Assembly (NCBI GenBank): GCA_964473485.1
Contig: CAYYPH010000018.1
Span: 24,107-88,106 of the forward strand
Length of the DNA stretch: 64,000 bases
Reading direction: 5' to 3'
Source of the DNA: CAIVAT01 sp964473485
GTDB lineage: Bacteria > Bacteroidota > Bacteroidia > Bacteroidales > FEN-979
Of this stretch, positions 1 through 9,300 are shown piece by piece (position 1 is the stretch's first letter; each line of letters begins with the position of its first letter). The notes under the pieces are model-generated. The model searched no databases, was not told the origin of the DNA, and was given only the letters and a program-made list of their open reading frames with translations. Both the position numbers and the translations under genes were made by a program.

Positions 1-494
1 TCCATCGAACCGGCATAACGCCTGGTTTCGTCCACGTTGAACGACCTGGAACTTACCAGCGCCAGGGGATTGATGGCTTTGTCCTTGTCGACCGCCGCCC
101 TGATCTCAACCTCGCCTGCCGAAAGGACCATCTCCTCGAGGTAAATGGTCATAACACTCTCTTTTCCTGATGTTACGAGGATCTCCGGGATGAGCGCCGG
201 TCTATACCCGACAAAGGTGGCCCTGAGGGTGTGCCTGCCGACCGGGACCCGCAGGATCCTGAAACTGCCGTCACTTCCGGTCGTCGTGCCGAGCGGTGGA
301 TCACTGTTGACAACCAGGACATTGGCCCCCTCGAGACCATGCCTCGAAAGCGCATCAATGACTTTACCGCGAATTACCTGTGTCGGGGTCTGTGCATTCA
401 GGATGTTCGCCATACAGATGATGGTGAGGAGAGCCCCGTTTCGAATGACCGAACGGCGAAACCCGATACCCGGAAAGAGAATACTGCAAATCAC
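1..494 (-). CDS. TonB-dependent outer-membrane receptor, N-terminal fragment (cut by window edge)
   Basis: Only the first ~165 codons are in the window; the reading frame runs off at base 1. A hydrophobic signal-peptide-like stretch ends in NILNAQ. It is followed by a carboxypeptidase-regulatory-like beta-sandwich (VIRGKVIDA... GANVLV... TGSDGSFRILRVPVGRHTL... FVGYRP) and then by the start of a plug domain (VSSRSFNVDETRRYAGS), the usual order in SusC-like Bacteroidetes receptors. I chose the GTG at 494 because the only in-frame ATG (411-413) would remove most of the signal peptide. No clear ribosome-binding site supports either start. It lies 52 bp downstream of the response regulator and may be co-transcribed with it. 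The substrate cannot be told from the fragment. Confidence 0.7.
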   Translation of the reverse strand, partial: MICSILFPGIGFRRSVIRNGALLTIICMANILNAQTPTQVIRGKVIDALSRHGLEGANVLVVNSDPPLGTTTGSDGSFRILRVPVGRHTLRATFVGYRPALIPEILVTSGKESVMTIYLEEMVLSAGEVEIRAAVDKDKAINPLALVSSRSFNVDETRRYAGSM

Positions 495-546
495 CGGATA
501 AAGATACCCAATAAAGGGATAGGGCCTGGCTTCGGCCAGGGCTGCG

Positions 547-930
547 TCACAGTTCCGCGATCATCGTCGCGATCTTTTCAAAGGCATTTTCATCCTTCAC
601 AACGTACTGCACCGCCCCCTTCTGGATGGTCTGGAGGGCCAGCGAATACTTCTCCTGGCTCGAGAGCATGATGACATGGGTGGCCGGGTAGTGTTTCTTG
701 ATGACCTGGAGGATCTCCATGCCATTGGCCGCATCTTTCTGAACCGAATTCAGGTGAAAATCGAGGATGATGATCGCGGGCCCCTCCGAAAGATGCCTGA
801 GACACTCCTCCCCGGTGTTGAAGGTGAACACCTGGTGGGGGGTCTTGCGGGTCAGGTAATCCTTCAGGGCCTCGGTAAGCATGGTATCATCGTCTACCAC
901 AAAGATCTTTTTCGGTTTGCTGAAATCCAT
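547..930 (-). CDS. Single-domain response regulator (CheY-like)
   Basis: A 127-residue stand-alone receiver domain. The acidic triad sits at D13-D15 (VVDDD), the phospho-acceptor is D57 (IIILDF), the switch serine is S90/S91 and the conserved lysine is K112 (VVKDE). There is no output domain, so it should act by protein contact or as a phosphate shuttle. It starts 21 bp after the stop of the TPR hybrid kinase and is in the same direction. The kinase ends in an HPt domain, which could pass its phosphate to this receiver. That pairing is inferred from adjacency. Confidence 0.88.
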   Translation of the reverse strand: MDFSKPKKIFVVDDDTMLTEALKDYLTRKTPHQVFTFNTGEECLRHLSEGPAIIILDFHLNSVQKDAANGMEILQVIKKHYPATHVIMLSSQEKYSLALQTIQKGAVQYVVKDENAFEKIATMIAEL

Positions 931-951
931 CGCTGTTTTTTTTTGGTAAAA

Positions 952-3900
952 TTAGCAATCTGACGTGAATTCACAGAATTTTTTTAATTCTTCCTTCCCT
1001 TTTTCAAGCATCCCCAGGATTATGGTCACCATCCCTGTGATCTCTTCAACAGAAGAACCCTCCGCGCATCCGGCTTCAATCCGGTCGGCAAGCTCCCTGG
1101 CCCTGCCCATCCCCATCATCACCCATTTGGTCTTGAACCCGTGTATCTGGGTCCTTATCTCTGCCAGATCCTCATGCCCGAGGGCCGCTTCCAGTTTTTC
1201 CTTTAAGACCGGGGCTGCATCAAGAAACATCAGGATGTATTTTTTCATCCTTTCACGGTCGTTGTCGCAGAATTTCCTGAGATAGTCAAGGCTGGTCTCC
1301 TCGACAGCAGCGGGGATCGGTTGTTCATCGGGCGATGCAACAGGCCGGCCGGATACAACTGCGTCCGCAACGACTTCCTGCGACTGCACAACTTCCCGCA
1401 GTTCCGGAGCTTTTCCTGCTCCGCCAATGCCGTCGTTTACGCGGTACCGGACCGGGATCTTCAGCGCTTCTGCTATGCCGGCTATCAGTTGCCCGGCCGT
1501 GAAGGGCTTTGGCACCCAGCCGTTCATTCCGGCCCCGATGCAACGGTCGATATCCGCTTTCATGACACTGGCGGTGAGTGCGATGACCGGAGTGGCATTT
1601 TTCGGAGCGGGGAGATGTTCGCGGATGTATCGCGTTGCGTCGGTGCCGTTCATCACGGGCATCTGCATGTCCATCAGGATAGCGTCAAAGCTGTTTTCGC
1701 TGAGCAGATCAATGGCTTCGCGGCCGTTCCGGGCAACAGCTACCCCGACCTGGCTTCGGCCAGTCAGTGTGTCGCATGCCACCACCAGGTTGTACTCCTG
1801 GTCGTCGGCAATGAGCAGCGACAGCCCGTCGAGAATCGAACCGTCGATCTCGTTGTCAGCGTTCATCTGTTTTTCCATGCGATCCATTGATCCGGGCATA
1901 AAAGTCGCTTCAAAATTGAAGGTGGTTCCTTTTCCCTGCCGGCTTTCCACCCTGATTTGCCCGCCCATCAGTTCAACCAGCTGCCTTGAAATGGAGAGCC
2001 CGAGCCCGGTGCCGCCGAATTTCCGGGTGTCGGAGGCATTGGCCTGTGAAAACTCTTCGAAGATGGTGTCAAGTTTGTCCTCCGGGATGCCGATCCCCGT
2101 ATCGCTGACAGAGAAGAGGATCCTGATCGTTTCCGGTTCGCCGGGCTGGCCGGGCAAGGTCGGCCTGGAATGATTGTTTTCATCATTTCCGCAGAGTGAA
2201 ACCCTGATGGTCACCGAACCTTCTCCTGTGAATTTAATCGCGTTGCCGGTAAGGTTGACGAGGATCTGGTTGAGCCTCACAGGGTCGCCCATGAGCACAT
2301 CGGGCACCTCATCACCGGTTTCGGCAACCAATGCAATTCCCTTCTCTCCGGCCCGGTGGTGCATGGTCTGTACTACCTGCCCGATAACGTCGCGTAACGA
2401 GAAATCGATCTTCTCGAGTTCGATCTTTCCGGCTTCGATCTTGGCTAAATCGAGGATGTCGTTGATAATGTGCAAAAGGATCCCGGCCGATTTTTTAATA
2501 CCCTCCAGGTATCCCTGCTGATCGCTCCTGGGTCCTTTTTCGATCAGCAGGTTGGTCATTCCCACCACCGCATTCATCGGCGTGCGGATCTCATGGCTCA
2601 TGTTGGCCAGGAATTGCTGCTTGAATTGCTCAGACTTTTCGGCGCGCAGCCGCATCTGTTCGGCATACTCCTTCTCTGCAGCGATCAGCCTGTTTGTCTC
2701 CTCCAGTTTTTTCTTCAGCCGGTGCACATACCATAAACGCAGAAAGATCACCGCCAGGACACCCAGTAATATAGCAACCCCTCCCAGGAATAACCACCGC
2801 TCCTTTGCCTTTTTTTCCTGAAGATCGCGGATCTCGTTGACCCTTCTGCTTTCAGCCTCCTCGATCTCGTAACGGGCGATGTTTTCCTCGTTTCTGTACC
2901 TGAACAGAGAGTCGTCAAGGATCATGTAATCATGCGCATACCCGGCAGCCTTGTTCAATTTCCCGGTACTGCTGTAAAAAAAGAAAAGCTCTTCCATGTA
3001 TTGAAGCCTCAGCGTGCCGGCCCCGGCAGCATCAGCTTTCCTCAGCGCGCTTAAAAGATAATACTCAGCCTCCCGGTTATTGCGAAGGGCACGGAAATAC
3101 TGGTACATCAGGTAATCGACCTCCACATCGGCTGTCACACCTGCAACCGGGATATCAAGGCTGTCGGTGAACCTTTGCAGGCCGAAAAGCTGTTCACCTG
3201 CCTGAACCATCTTTCCCTGCTTAAGGCTGATCCATGCCGATAGCGCCATGATCGCTGCCTGGTTATCTTCCGAACGGTGAATCGTTTCAATGGATAAAGC
3301 ATGATCAAGATATTGCTCTGCCTGCCTGTATTCCTTCCGGCCGGCCACCACCACCGCCCTGACAAGATATATTTTTTGCGATCTTTCCGGATCCGGCGAA
3401 ACCTTGTCAGCCGATTCGGCTGAGTCAAGGTAGATCATGGCCCTCCTGTGGTTGCCCCAGCGGTAATAGGTGTACCCGATTATGGTAAGCACCCCGGCAA
3501 ACCCGTCGGGAGAGTCTTTCCGGTAAATCTCCAGCGCCCTGAAATAGTAGTCGAGCGCCTGGTCGTAATCGCCCGAAAAGGTGAAACATTGCCCGATTCC
3601 GATGAAGCAAGCCGCGGTATTGTAGGCTGGACCGGCAACGGTGTATTTCACAAGCTGCGACCGGTAAAAATCCAGCTTCTCCTTTTGCTTGCCGGCCCGG
3701 TTGAACAGGTGACCAATCGACGTAAGATAACTGTTGAAAGCGAAGATACGCCGGGAATCGTCGAAACGCCTGATCATCTCCGTGAAAACCATCAGCGCCG
3801 AATCGTATCTTTTCATCCCGAGGTATTGCTGCCCCCTGATCATTAGTTCATAAGGCAACGGGTCGGCCAGTCTTAACTTTCCGTTGATCGACAGCAGTTC

Positions 3901-4113
3901 ACGGATAAGTAGGACCATGGTGTCGGGAGGATAAAGATCATATGCGTGATTCACCAGCGCATCGAGGGTGTGGAAACGGTACTTCGGGGGTGGATTCACC
4001 TGCCGTGCGGCCGTGATGATCTCACGGAGCGGTTTCTCGCGGGTTGGTTCAGCAGCTATGGCGTTAATTCCTGTAAACAGGGCAATGATCAGCAGCAAAC
4101 GAAAGAATCTCAT
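952..4113 (-). CDS. TPR-domain hybrid sensor histidine kinase with receiver and HPt domains
   Basis: 1053 residues. A signal peptide (1-20, ending AIAAEP) leads a periplasmic helical repeat region (about 90-400) with TPR-like motifs such as GDYDQALDYYFRALEIY. A membrane helix lies at about 440-462, followed by a coiled coil and a HisKA domain with the H-box SHEIRTP (H507). The HATPase has N-box NLTGNAIKF, G1 DTGIGIP and G2 GGTGLGLSI. A receiver follows (ADD; D815 in LMDMQMP; K in PKPF) and then a C-terminal HPt domain with H991 in the variant context IHGFKTKW. This is a complete phosphorelay in one protein. The periplasmic TPRs suggest a protein or envelope ligand, unknown here. A -7 promoter box is at 4187-4194. 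Confidence 0.93.
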   Translation of the reverse strand: MRFFRLLLIIALFTGINAIAAEPTREKPLREIITAARQVNPPPKYRFHTLDALVNHAYDLYPPDTMVLLIRELLSINGKLRLADPLPYELMIRGQQYLGMKRYDSALMVFTEMIRRFDDSRRIFAFNSYLTSIGHLFNRAGKQKEKLDFYRSQLVKYTVAGPAYNTAACFIGIGQCFTFSGDYDQALDYYFRALEIYRKDSPDGFAGVLTIIGYTYYRWGNHRRAMIYLDSAESADKVSPDPERSQKIYLVRAVVVAGRKEYRQAEQYLDHALSIETIHRSEDNQAAIMALSAWISLKQGKMVQAGEQLFGLQRFTDSLDIPVAGVTADVEVDYLMYQYFRALRNNREAEYYLLSALRKADAAGAGTLRLQYMEELFFFYSSTGKLNKAAGYAHDYMILDDSLFRYRNEENIARYEIEEAESRRVNEIRDLQEKKAKERWLFLGGVAILLGVLAVIFLRLWYVHRLKKKLEETNRLIAAEKEYAEQMRLRAEKSEQFKQQFLANMSHEIRTPMNAVVGMTNLLIEKGPRSDQQGYLEGIKKSAGILLHIINDILDLAKIEAGKIELEKIDFSLRDVIGQVVQTMHHRAGEKGIALVAETGDEVPDVLMGDPVRLNQILVNLTGNAIKFTGEGSVTIRVSLCGNDENNHSRPTLPGQPGEPETIRILFSVSDTGIGIPEDKLDTIFEEFSQANASDTRKFGGTGLGLSISRQLVELMGGQIRVESRQGKGTTFNFEATFMPGSMDRMEKQMNADNEIDGSILDGLSLLIADDQEYNLVVACDTLTGRSQVGVAVARNGREAIDLLSENSFDAILMDMQMPVMNGTDATRYIREHLPAPKNATPVIALTASVMKADIDRCIGAGMNGWVPKPFTAGQLIAGIAEALKIPVRYRVNDGIGGAGKAPELREVVQSQEVVADAVVSGRPVASPDEQPIPAAVEETSLDYLRKFCDNDRERMKKYILMFLDAAPVLKEKLEAALGHEDLAEIRTQIHGFKTKWVMMGMGRARELADRIEAGCAEGSSVEEITGMVTIILGMLEKGKEELKKFCEFTSDC

Positions 4114-4186
4114 CGGGCAACCGGTTTAAAGAATGTTCGGAAGGTTCTCATCCGGATGGCACCGGCGGAAATAATCTTCACGTGGT

Positions 4187-4194
4187 CAAATATA
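4187..4194 (-). promoter_or_regulatory. Bacteroidetes -7 promoter box for the TPR hybrid kinase
   Basis: Minus-strand TATATTTG matches TAnnTTTG exactly, 73 bp before the kinase ATG. No clear -33 TTTG was found at the right distance. Confidence 0.45.
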
Positions 4195-4249
4195 AGGAAT
4201 CCGGCCGGACTATTTTTTCGAACCATTTTATAGAATGATTCTTAATAAC

Positions 4250-4257
4250 TAATTTTG
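4250..4257 (+). promoter_or_regulatory. Bacteroidetes -7 promoter box for the TerC/Alx gene
   Basis: TAATTTTG matches TAnnTTTG. It ends 16 bp before the ATG, so the predicted leader is only about 10-12 nt, too short for a yybP-ykoY type manganese riboswitch. Confidence 0.5.
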
Positions 4258-4273
4258 CACCAAAATTGATTCA

Positions 4274-5197
4274 ATGGAAACACCTTTGTTATTCTGGATA
4301 CTTTTCAATGTTTTCGTGTTGCTTATGCTGGCGCTCGACCTTGGGGTCTTCAACCGGAAAGCCCATGAGATATCCTTCAGGGAAGCCATGACCTGGACGG
4401 TCGTATGGATTGTGCTGGCCTTGGCCTTCAATGGCATTTTATATTATTGGCGGGGGCCTGTTGATGCCATGGAGTTTTTCACCGGGTACCTGGTCGAAAA
4501 GGCCCTCAGCATCGACAACATCTTTGTCTTTATCATGATCTTCAGCTTTTTCCAGGTGCCTGCCGCCTACCAGCACAAGGTGCTTTTCTGGGGCATCCTC
4601 GGGGCGCTGGTCATGAGGGCCATCTTTATCTTCGCAGGGGTGGCGCTCATCGAACGGTTTCATTTCACCATCTATATTTTCGGCGCCCTGCTTCTTTATA
4701 CCGGCTATAAAATGTTCGGGCATAAGAAGGTGAAGGTCGATCCGGATAAGAACCCGCTGATCAGATTGGTGCGGAGATGGATTCCGGTGACGGGAGAATT
4801 TCATGCTGACCGGTTTTTCGTGAGGCTTGACGGAAAGCGTTATGCAACCCCGTTGTTCCTGGTGCTCATCCTGGTCGAAACCACCGACCTGATCTTCGCG
4901 GTCGACAGCATACCGGCTATCCTGGCCATCACCCAGGACCAGTTCATCGTTTACACCTCGAACGTGTTCGCGATCCTGGGATTGCGATCGCTGTACTTTG
5001 CGCTGGCCGGCATTGCGAACAGGTTCTGGCTGCTCAGTTACGGGCTGGCGGTGGTCCTCATCTTTGTCGGATTGAAGATGCTGATGATCGACCTCTACAA
5101 GGTGCCGATCCAGTGGTCGCTGGCCTTCATCTTTGTGGTCGTCGCGCTCAGCATCATCCTGTCGCTGAAACTGAAGCCACGCGACCAGGCCGACTGA
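4274..5197 (+). CDS. terC: TerC/Alx-family integral membrane protein
   Basis: 307 residues with about nine membrane segments. The family signatures are clear: VEKALSIDNIFVF (74-86) and VETTDLIFAVDSIPA (201-215), both carrying acidic residues inside membrane helices. Length and sequence order match Alx/TerC proteins of about 320 residues. Members of this family are linked to tellurite resistance and, for Alx, to manganese export; acidic residues within the helices are the probable metal ligands. Acting at the inner membrane in metal efflux is a family-based inference. E. coli alx has a pH/Mn-responsive riboswitch leader, but here the promoter box is too close to the ATG for one. The next gene downstream is a cation channel in the same direction, 156 bp away. 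Confidence 0.9.
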   Translation: METPLLFWILFNVFVLLMLALDLGVFNRKAHEISFREAMTWTVVWIVLALAFNGILYYWRGPVDAMEFFTGYLVEKALSIDNIFVFIMIFSFFQVPAAYQHKVLFWGILGALVMRAIFIFAGVALIERFHFTIYIFGALLLYTGYKMFGHKKVKVDPDKNPLIRLVRRWIPVTGEFHADRFFVRLDGKRYATPLFLVLILVETTDLIFAVDSIPAILAITQDQFIVYTSNVFAILGLRSLYFALAGIANRFWLLSYGLAVVLIFVGLKMLMIDLYKVPIQWSLAFIFVVVALSIILSLKLKPRDQAD

Positions 5198-5353
5198 TCA
5201 GAAAACCGGGTGATTAAATCACTCATTCCACGAGGGTTCCCGGCTCACTGAATTTGACATGTTCGAATTCAATCAACCAGGCCCGTTCAAAATATGAAAT
5301 GTCCAAAGGAACCCATTTGAGTCAACCCCGTGTGATCATCCAGGACGTTCCGC

Positions 5354-6253
5354 ATGACCGTAGAAAAAAACCATGAACCCATGAAAACCCTGACGAACAT
5401 TGCCGGCAGAATTGTCAGCCATAGAATCTTCCGGATCTTCATCATGCTGCTGATATTGCTCTCTGCGGCATTGACCGGTATTGAAACCTACAGTTCAATT
5501 GCCGCTCCGCACCGTAACCTGTTGCATTTCATCGACTATTTCATCATCTGGTGTTTTGTGGCTGAAATAGTGCTGAGGATCCTCTCTCTTGGCAACAAAC
5601 CGTTCGATTTTTTCAGGGATCCCTGGAATGTTTTTGATTTCCTCATTGTGGCAATATGCCTTGTTCCGCTGGGCGATACCCACTATGTGGCCGTACTTCG
5701 CATTGCACGGGTGCTCAGGGTGCTTAAAATGATCACCTACCTGCCCAAACTCAGGCTGATCATCGGCGCCCTGCTTAAAAGCATCCCCTCCATGGGTTAT
5801 GTGATCGTGCTTTTAAGCCTCCTCTTCTTTGTTTACGGTATCATGGGATCGTTCATGTTCGGCAGCGAAGATCCCCTGCACTTCGGCAACCTCCACCTGT
5901 CGCTCATCACCCTTTTCAAGGTGCTGACCCTCGAAGGCTGGACCGACATTCTCAACGTTCACCTGTATACCGACGACCCGGGACGCGGTGTTCCGGTGGA
6001 GATCACCTCCATCTGGCCATTTGTTTACTTCGTCAGCTTTATCCTGATCGGGGCCATGATCATCATGAACCTTTTTATCGGGGTTATCATGAACAGTATG
6101 GAAGAGAGCCAGCGGGAGCTGGAACAACAGCTTAATGCCATTCAAAACAAGGACCAGGGCGCCGAAAAATTGCTCGGCAGCATCGAATCAAAGCTCGACG
6201 AGCTGAAGAAGGAGATCTCGCAGCTCAGGTCGAATCTGGGGAAAGGGGAATAG
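5354..6253 (+). CDS. Single-domain voltage-gated cation channel (NaChBac superfamily) with calcium-type filter
   Basis: 299 residues with the six-helix layout of bacterial Nav/Cav channels. S1 is near 25-42 and S2 near 57-78. S3 contains DPWNVFDFLIV (89-99), and S4 spans 112-131 with regular charges R116, R119, R122 and K125. S5 is near 148-168, followed by the pore helix and filter TLEGWTD (192-198) and S6 near 222-247 (MNLFIGVIMNSM). A C-terminal coiled coil follows (250-295), as in homotetrameric family members. Typical sodium channels carry TLESW; glycine at filter position 4 is the feature reported for the native prokaryotic calcium channel CavMr and is found in eukaryotic Cav domains I and III. 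I therefore favour calcium permeability. An alternative start is the ATG at 5381 (MKTLTN). Confidence 0.92.
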   Translation: MTVEKNHEPMKTLTNIAGRIVSHRIFRIFIMLLILLSAALTGIETYSSIAAPHRNLLHFIDYFIIWCFVAEIVLRILSLGNKPFDFFRDPWNVFDFLIVAICLVPLGDTHYVAVLRIARVLRVLKMITYLPKLRLIIGALLKSIPSMGYVIVLLSLLFFVYGIMGSFMFGSEDPLHFGNLHLSLITLFKVLTLEGWTDILNVHLYTDDPGRGVPVEITSIWPFVYFVSFILIGAMIIMNLFIGVIMNSMEESQRELEQQLNAIQNKDQGAEKLLGSIESKLDELKKEISQLRSNLGKGE

Positions 6254-6259
6254 CGTAAA

Positions 6260-6365
6260 GGCAGTAGGCAGTAGGCAGTAGGCAGTATGTAAGTGTTAAG
6301 TGTTAAGTGATTAAGGTTAAAGGTTTTCCGTTTTCCGTTTTCAATTTTCCGTTTTCCATTTTCCG
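6260..6365. repeat. Intergenic 7-bp-period array A
   Basis: Three successive heptamer blocks fill the spacer between two convergent genes: GGCAGTA x4 (6260-6287), AAGTGTT x2 plus AAGTGAT (6291-6311), and six TTTTCCG-type units (6324-6365, with TTTTCAA and TTTTCCA variants). Read on the minus strand, the last block shares 17 bp (ATTGAAAACGGAAAACG) with array C near 31.5 kb. Confidence 0.85.
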
Positions 6366-6367
6366 TT

Positions 6368-9300
6368 CTATCGTTTCACCACTTTCACGCGGAAAATGGC
6401 ACCTGAGGCTTCTTTCAGAACGATCAGGTAGATGCCGGGTTTTAAGCCGGTCAGATCGAATTCATGGCTCCCGGAAGTATCAGTGCCGGAATGGTTCTCC
6501 AACGAACTACCGGCAATCGGAATGACTCCCCGGTCAACCATGGCGCCTGACGCTGATACCACCTCGTAGTCGAACCGGTCGCCCCATGGCAGCGATACCT
6601 TCACACGCCCGTTCGTGGGCACCGGGAAAGCGGTCATAGACGCTCCCCGGATGTCACTGGCGGCTCCGGCCGGGTATTCCACACACCCCGTCACCGTGAA
6701 TTCCGCCGCCGATGCCCAGGGGTTACCGTTTACCTCCGACAGCGCCAGGAGGCGAAAATACCGGCCGACATGCCCGGTGTCGATCTGTATGGTCTGGGGT
6801 GCCGCGGTATTTTCAAACTTCCCGGTGTGCGCAGGAACACCCCAGCTGAGGGTGTCATCGCTGATGTACAGCTCGTAATCGCTGATCCGGCCGTTCTCAC
6901 TGTCCTGCCGGTTCAGGTAGGTGAATTTGTAAACGCGGTACATGGCCCCCATATCAATTTGTATCTCATGCGGATAGGGGTCGTTGCCGGTGCTCCACCG
7001 CGTATGCCATATGGTCGACGGGTTCCGGTCGAAACTCATCACCGCCAATCCCGGATCATTGATCTCTTCGCTGTCGACGTATACGAGCGACCATTCATCC
7101 TTTGGAAGTTCAGCGGGGTTGTTGCAGTCGTAGATCGAAGGGCAGGTGGTGGTGGTTACCATGGCCGCAATGGTCTTTGCATAAGTCTGCCCGTTGTGCG
7201 TCACCGTCAGGGTTACATCGTACGATCCCGGGGTTCCAAGTACAACCTTCGGATTCCGTATGTCGGGGTTGTCAATCCACAATGGCTGCGGCGAAATATC
7301 CCAGTGCCACGCCGTACCGTTGTGTTTCAGCATGGAATGATCTTCAAAAAAGAGGGTGTCGGTCATGCAGGGATAAAACGACTTCCCGATCCAGGGGTTG
7401 ATGATTGGTTTGAAGGTTGTGTCGGCCATCGGCGATTCCCAAACACTCCCGGTTCCGCCCACCCTGATCCTGGCATCCCTGAAGAAGGGCAGGGCGAGGT
7501 TCACGGTCATTCCCGCGGGATAATCATTGTCGAATGCCGTCCAGTCGGGCATCCCCGGTTTACGGTAAAAGACCCTGGACGGCTTGCCGCTGGTTGCATT
7601 GGTGAAAAGGTAAACCAGGTCCTGTTCGTCGGCCGAAGGCTGTATCACCAGGCATTTCATGTATTCGTTGAGACTTCCCGTCCAGTCCTCCCAGGTGTCG
7701 CCACCATCGGCCGATCTGAAGACCTTACCGATGTCGGCCGACCAGGTTCCGTTCTGCAGGCAGGCGTAAATCACATCAGGGTCATAGGGCGACACGGCGA
7801 AAAACAGTTTGCCTTTCCATCCGCTGTTGCCGTAAGGCGGAGCGGTCAGCGAGGGCTTGAGTTCCCAGGAATTTCCCCCGTCGGCGCTCCGGCACAACCC
7901 CGCGCTTACGATATCGGCATAGATAACAAGAGGGTTACTGTATGCGAGTTGGAGGTACCTGAACCTGGCGGGAAAGTTGAAAAGCAGATCCCAGGTGACG
8001 CCCATGTCGGTGCTTTTCCAGAAACCTGTTCCCTCGCCCAGGTACAAGGTGCCGTAGTAGTTGGGATGGTGGAGGAGGTTGCTTCGCCGGCCGCCGTATT
8101 CGTCCATGTTGGGGTACTTGCTGAAGATGAACCGGCCCTCGGGCTTGCTGGTTGCAGTATGCGGTAATATCCAGCCGTTGCCAAGGTCGTTGAATGCCAC
8201 ATGCCGGCTTTTACCCTGCATGACCCACCCTGTAGGCGATTCGGCGCCCCCCATGCGCAGCGATTTGGGTTGGTAAAAATCTGCCATCGAGGTGTTCCCG
8301 TTGTGATACCTGCCGCCCACCACGAGATCCTCGTTCCACCCCTGATCGAACCCCCAGAAATCGGACCCCATGAGGCCGTTGACCCTGACGAAATAGTTGG
8401 CCTGAAGGTTGAAATTGTCGGTGGTCAGGTTCATCCCCCCGTCGGTGGAGACCCAGGTCTCTCCGTTGGGCAGCATCCTGATGTCCTGGATATCCGGATG
8501 GATGCTGAAGTTCCCGGCATAACCGCCAACGGCGGTGAAGGTCGACCCGCCGTTCAGCGATTTGTAAAGCGTGGTCGTGCCGACCAGCACGATGTTCTCG
8601 TTGACCGGTGAAATGTCGAGCACCAGGTCGAAATACCCCTGGCCGTTGTTCATCGGGAAGGCACCGGTCTGGCCCGTCGCCTGCAGCGACCAGGTCCAGG
8701 AGGTCCCGGCGGCGGTTCCCTTGAGGAGATAAGGCGTGTTGTTGGCGCTGAGCAGGATGGCCATCATGAGGTTTGGATTGGCTTGGGTCATGGCCAGTAG
8801 ACCGCCGGAGGATTCGGTGACGTTGTTCGGAAACGAGGATTGGACCTGGAAAGAGGAGCCGCCGTCGGTCGACTGGATGACCGAAAAGACAGAGCCGGCC
8901 CGGGTCAGAGCATAAATCTGGTTGTGATCATTTGGCCTTATCTCAACGTCGTAACAGGGGGCTGTCCATTTTTTCGACCAGGTGGAGCCGGCATTGGTGC
9001 TCACCCACAGGCCGTTGCTGGCAGCCGCAAAGATCCGTTGCGGGTCAACCGGATCGATGCGGAGGCGGTCGGCATAAAATTGTCCGCCGGCCGGAAGTAA
9101 CGGAGCCCAGGTCAAACCGCCGTCGAAGCTTTTATGGACCTGGTTCCCGGCCGCCACATAAACAAGATCTTCATTGACCGGATGAACGGCAACGGCAGTC
9201 ACGCTGCCGCCAAAGGGGTAATCGACGGCCAGTTGCTGCCAGTGCAGCCCCTTGTCGGTGGTTTTATTGACGAACCCGGTCTCGGTACCGCAGTAAAGGA

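Noticed and set aside
4114..4273. A yybP-ykoY (manganese) riboswitch upstream of the TerC/Alx gene
   Set aside because: The -7 promoter box is 16 bp from the ATG, leaving no room for the RNA, and no matching conserved loops were seen.
6770..8167. A 465-codon open frame antisense to the propeller protein
   Set aside because: The minus-strand gene has clear BNR and T9SS motifs through this region; the antisense frame encodes nothing recognisable.
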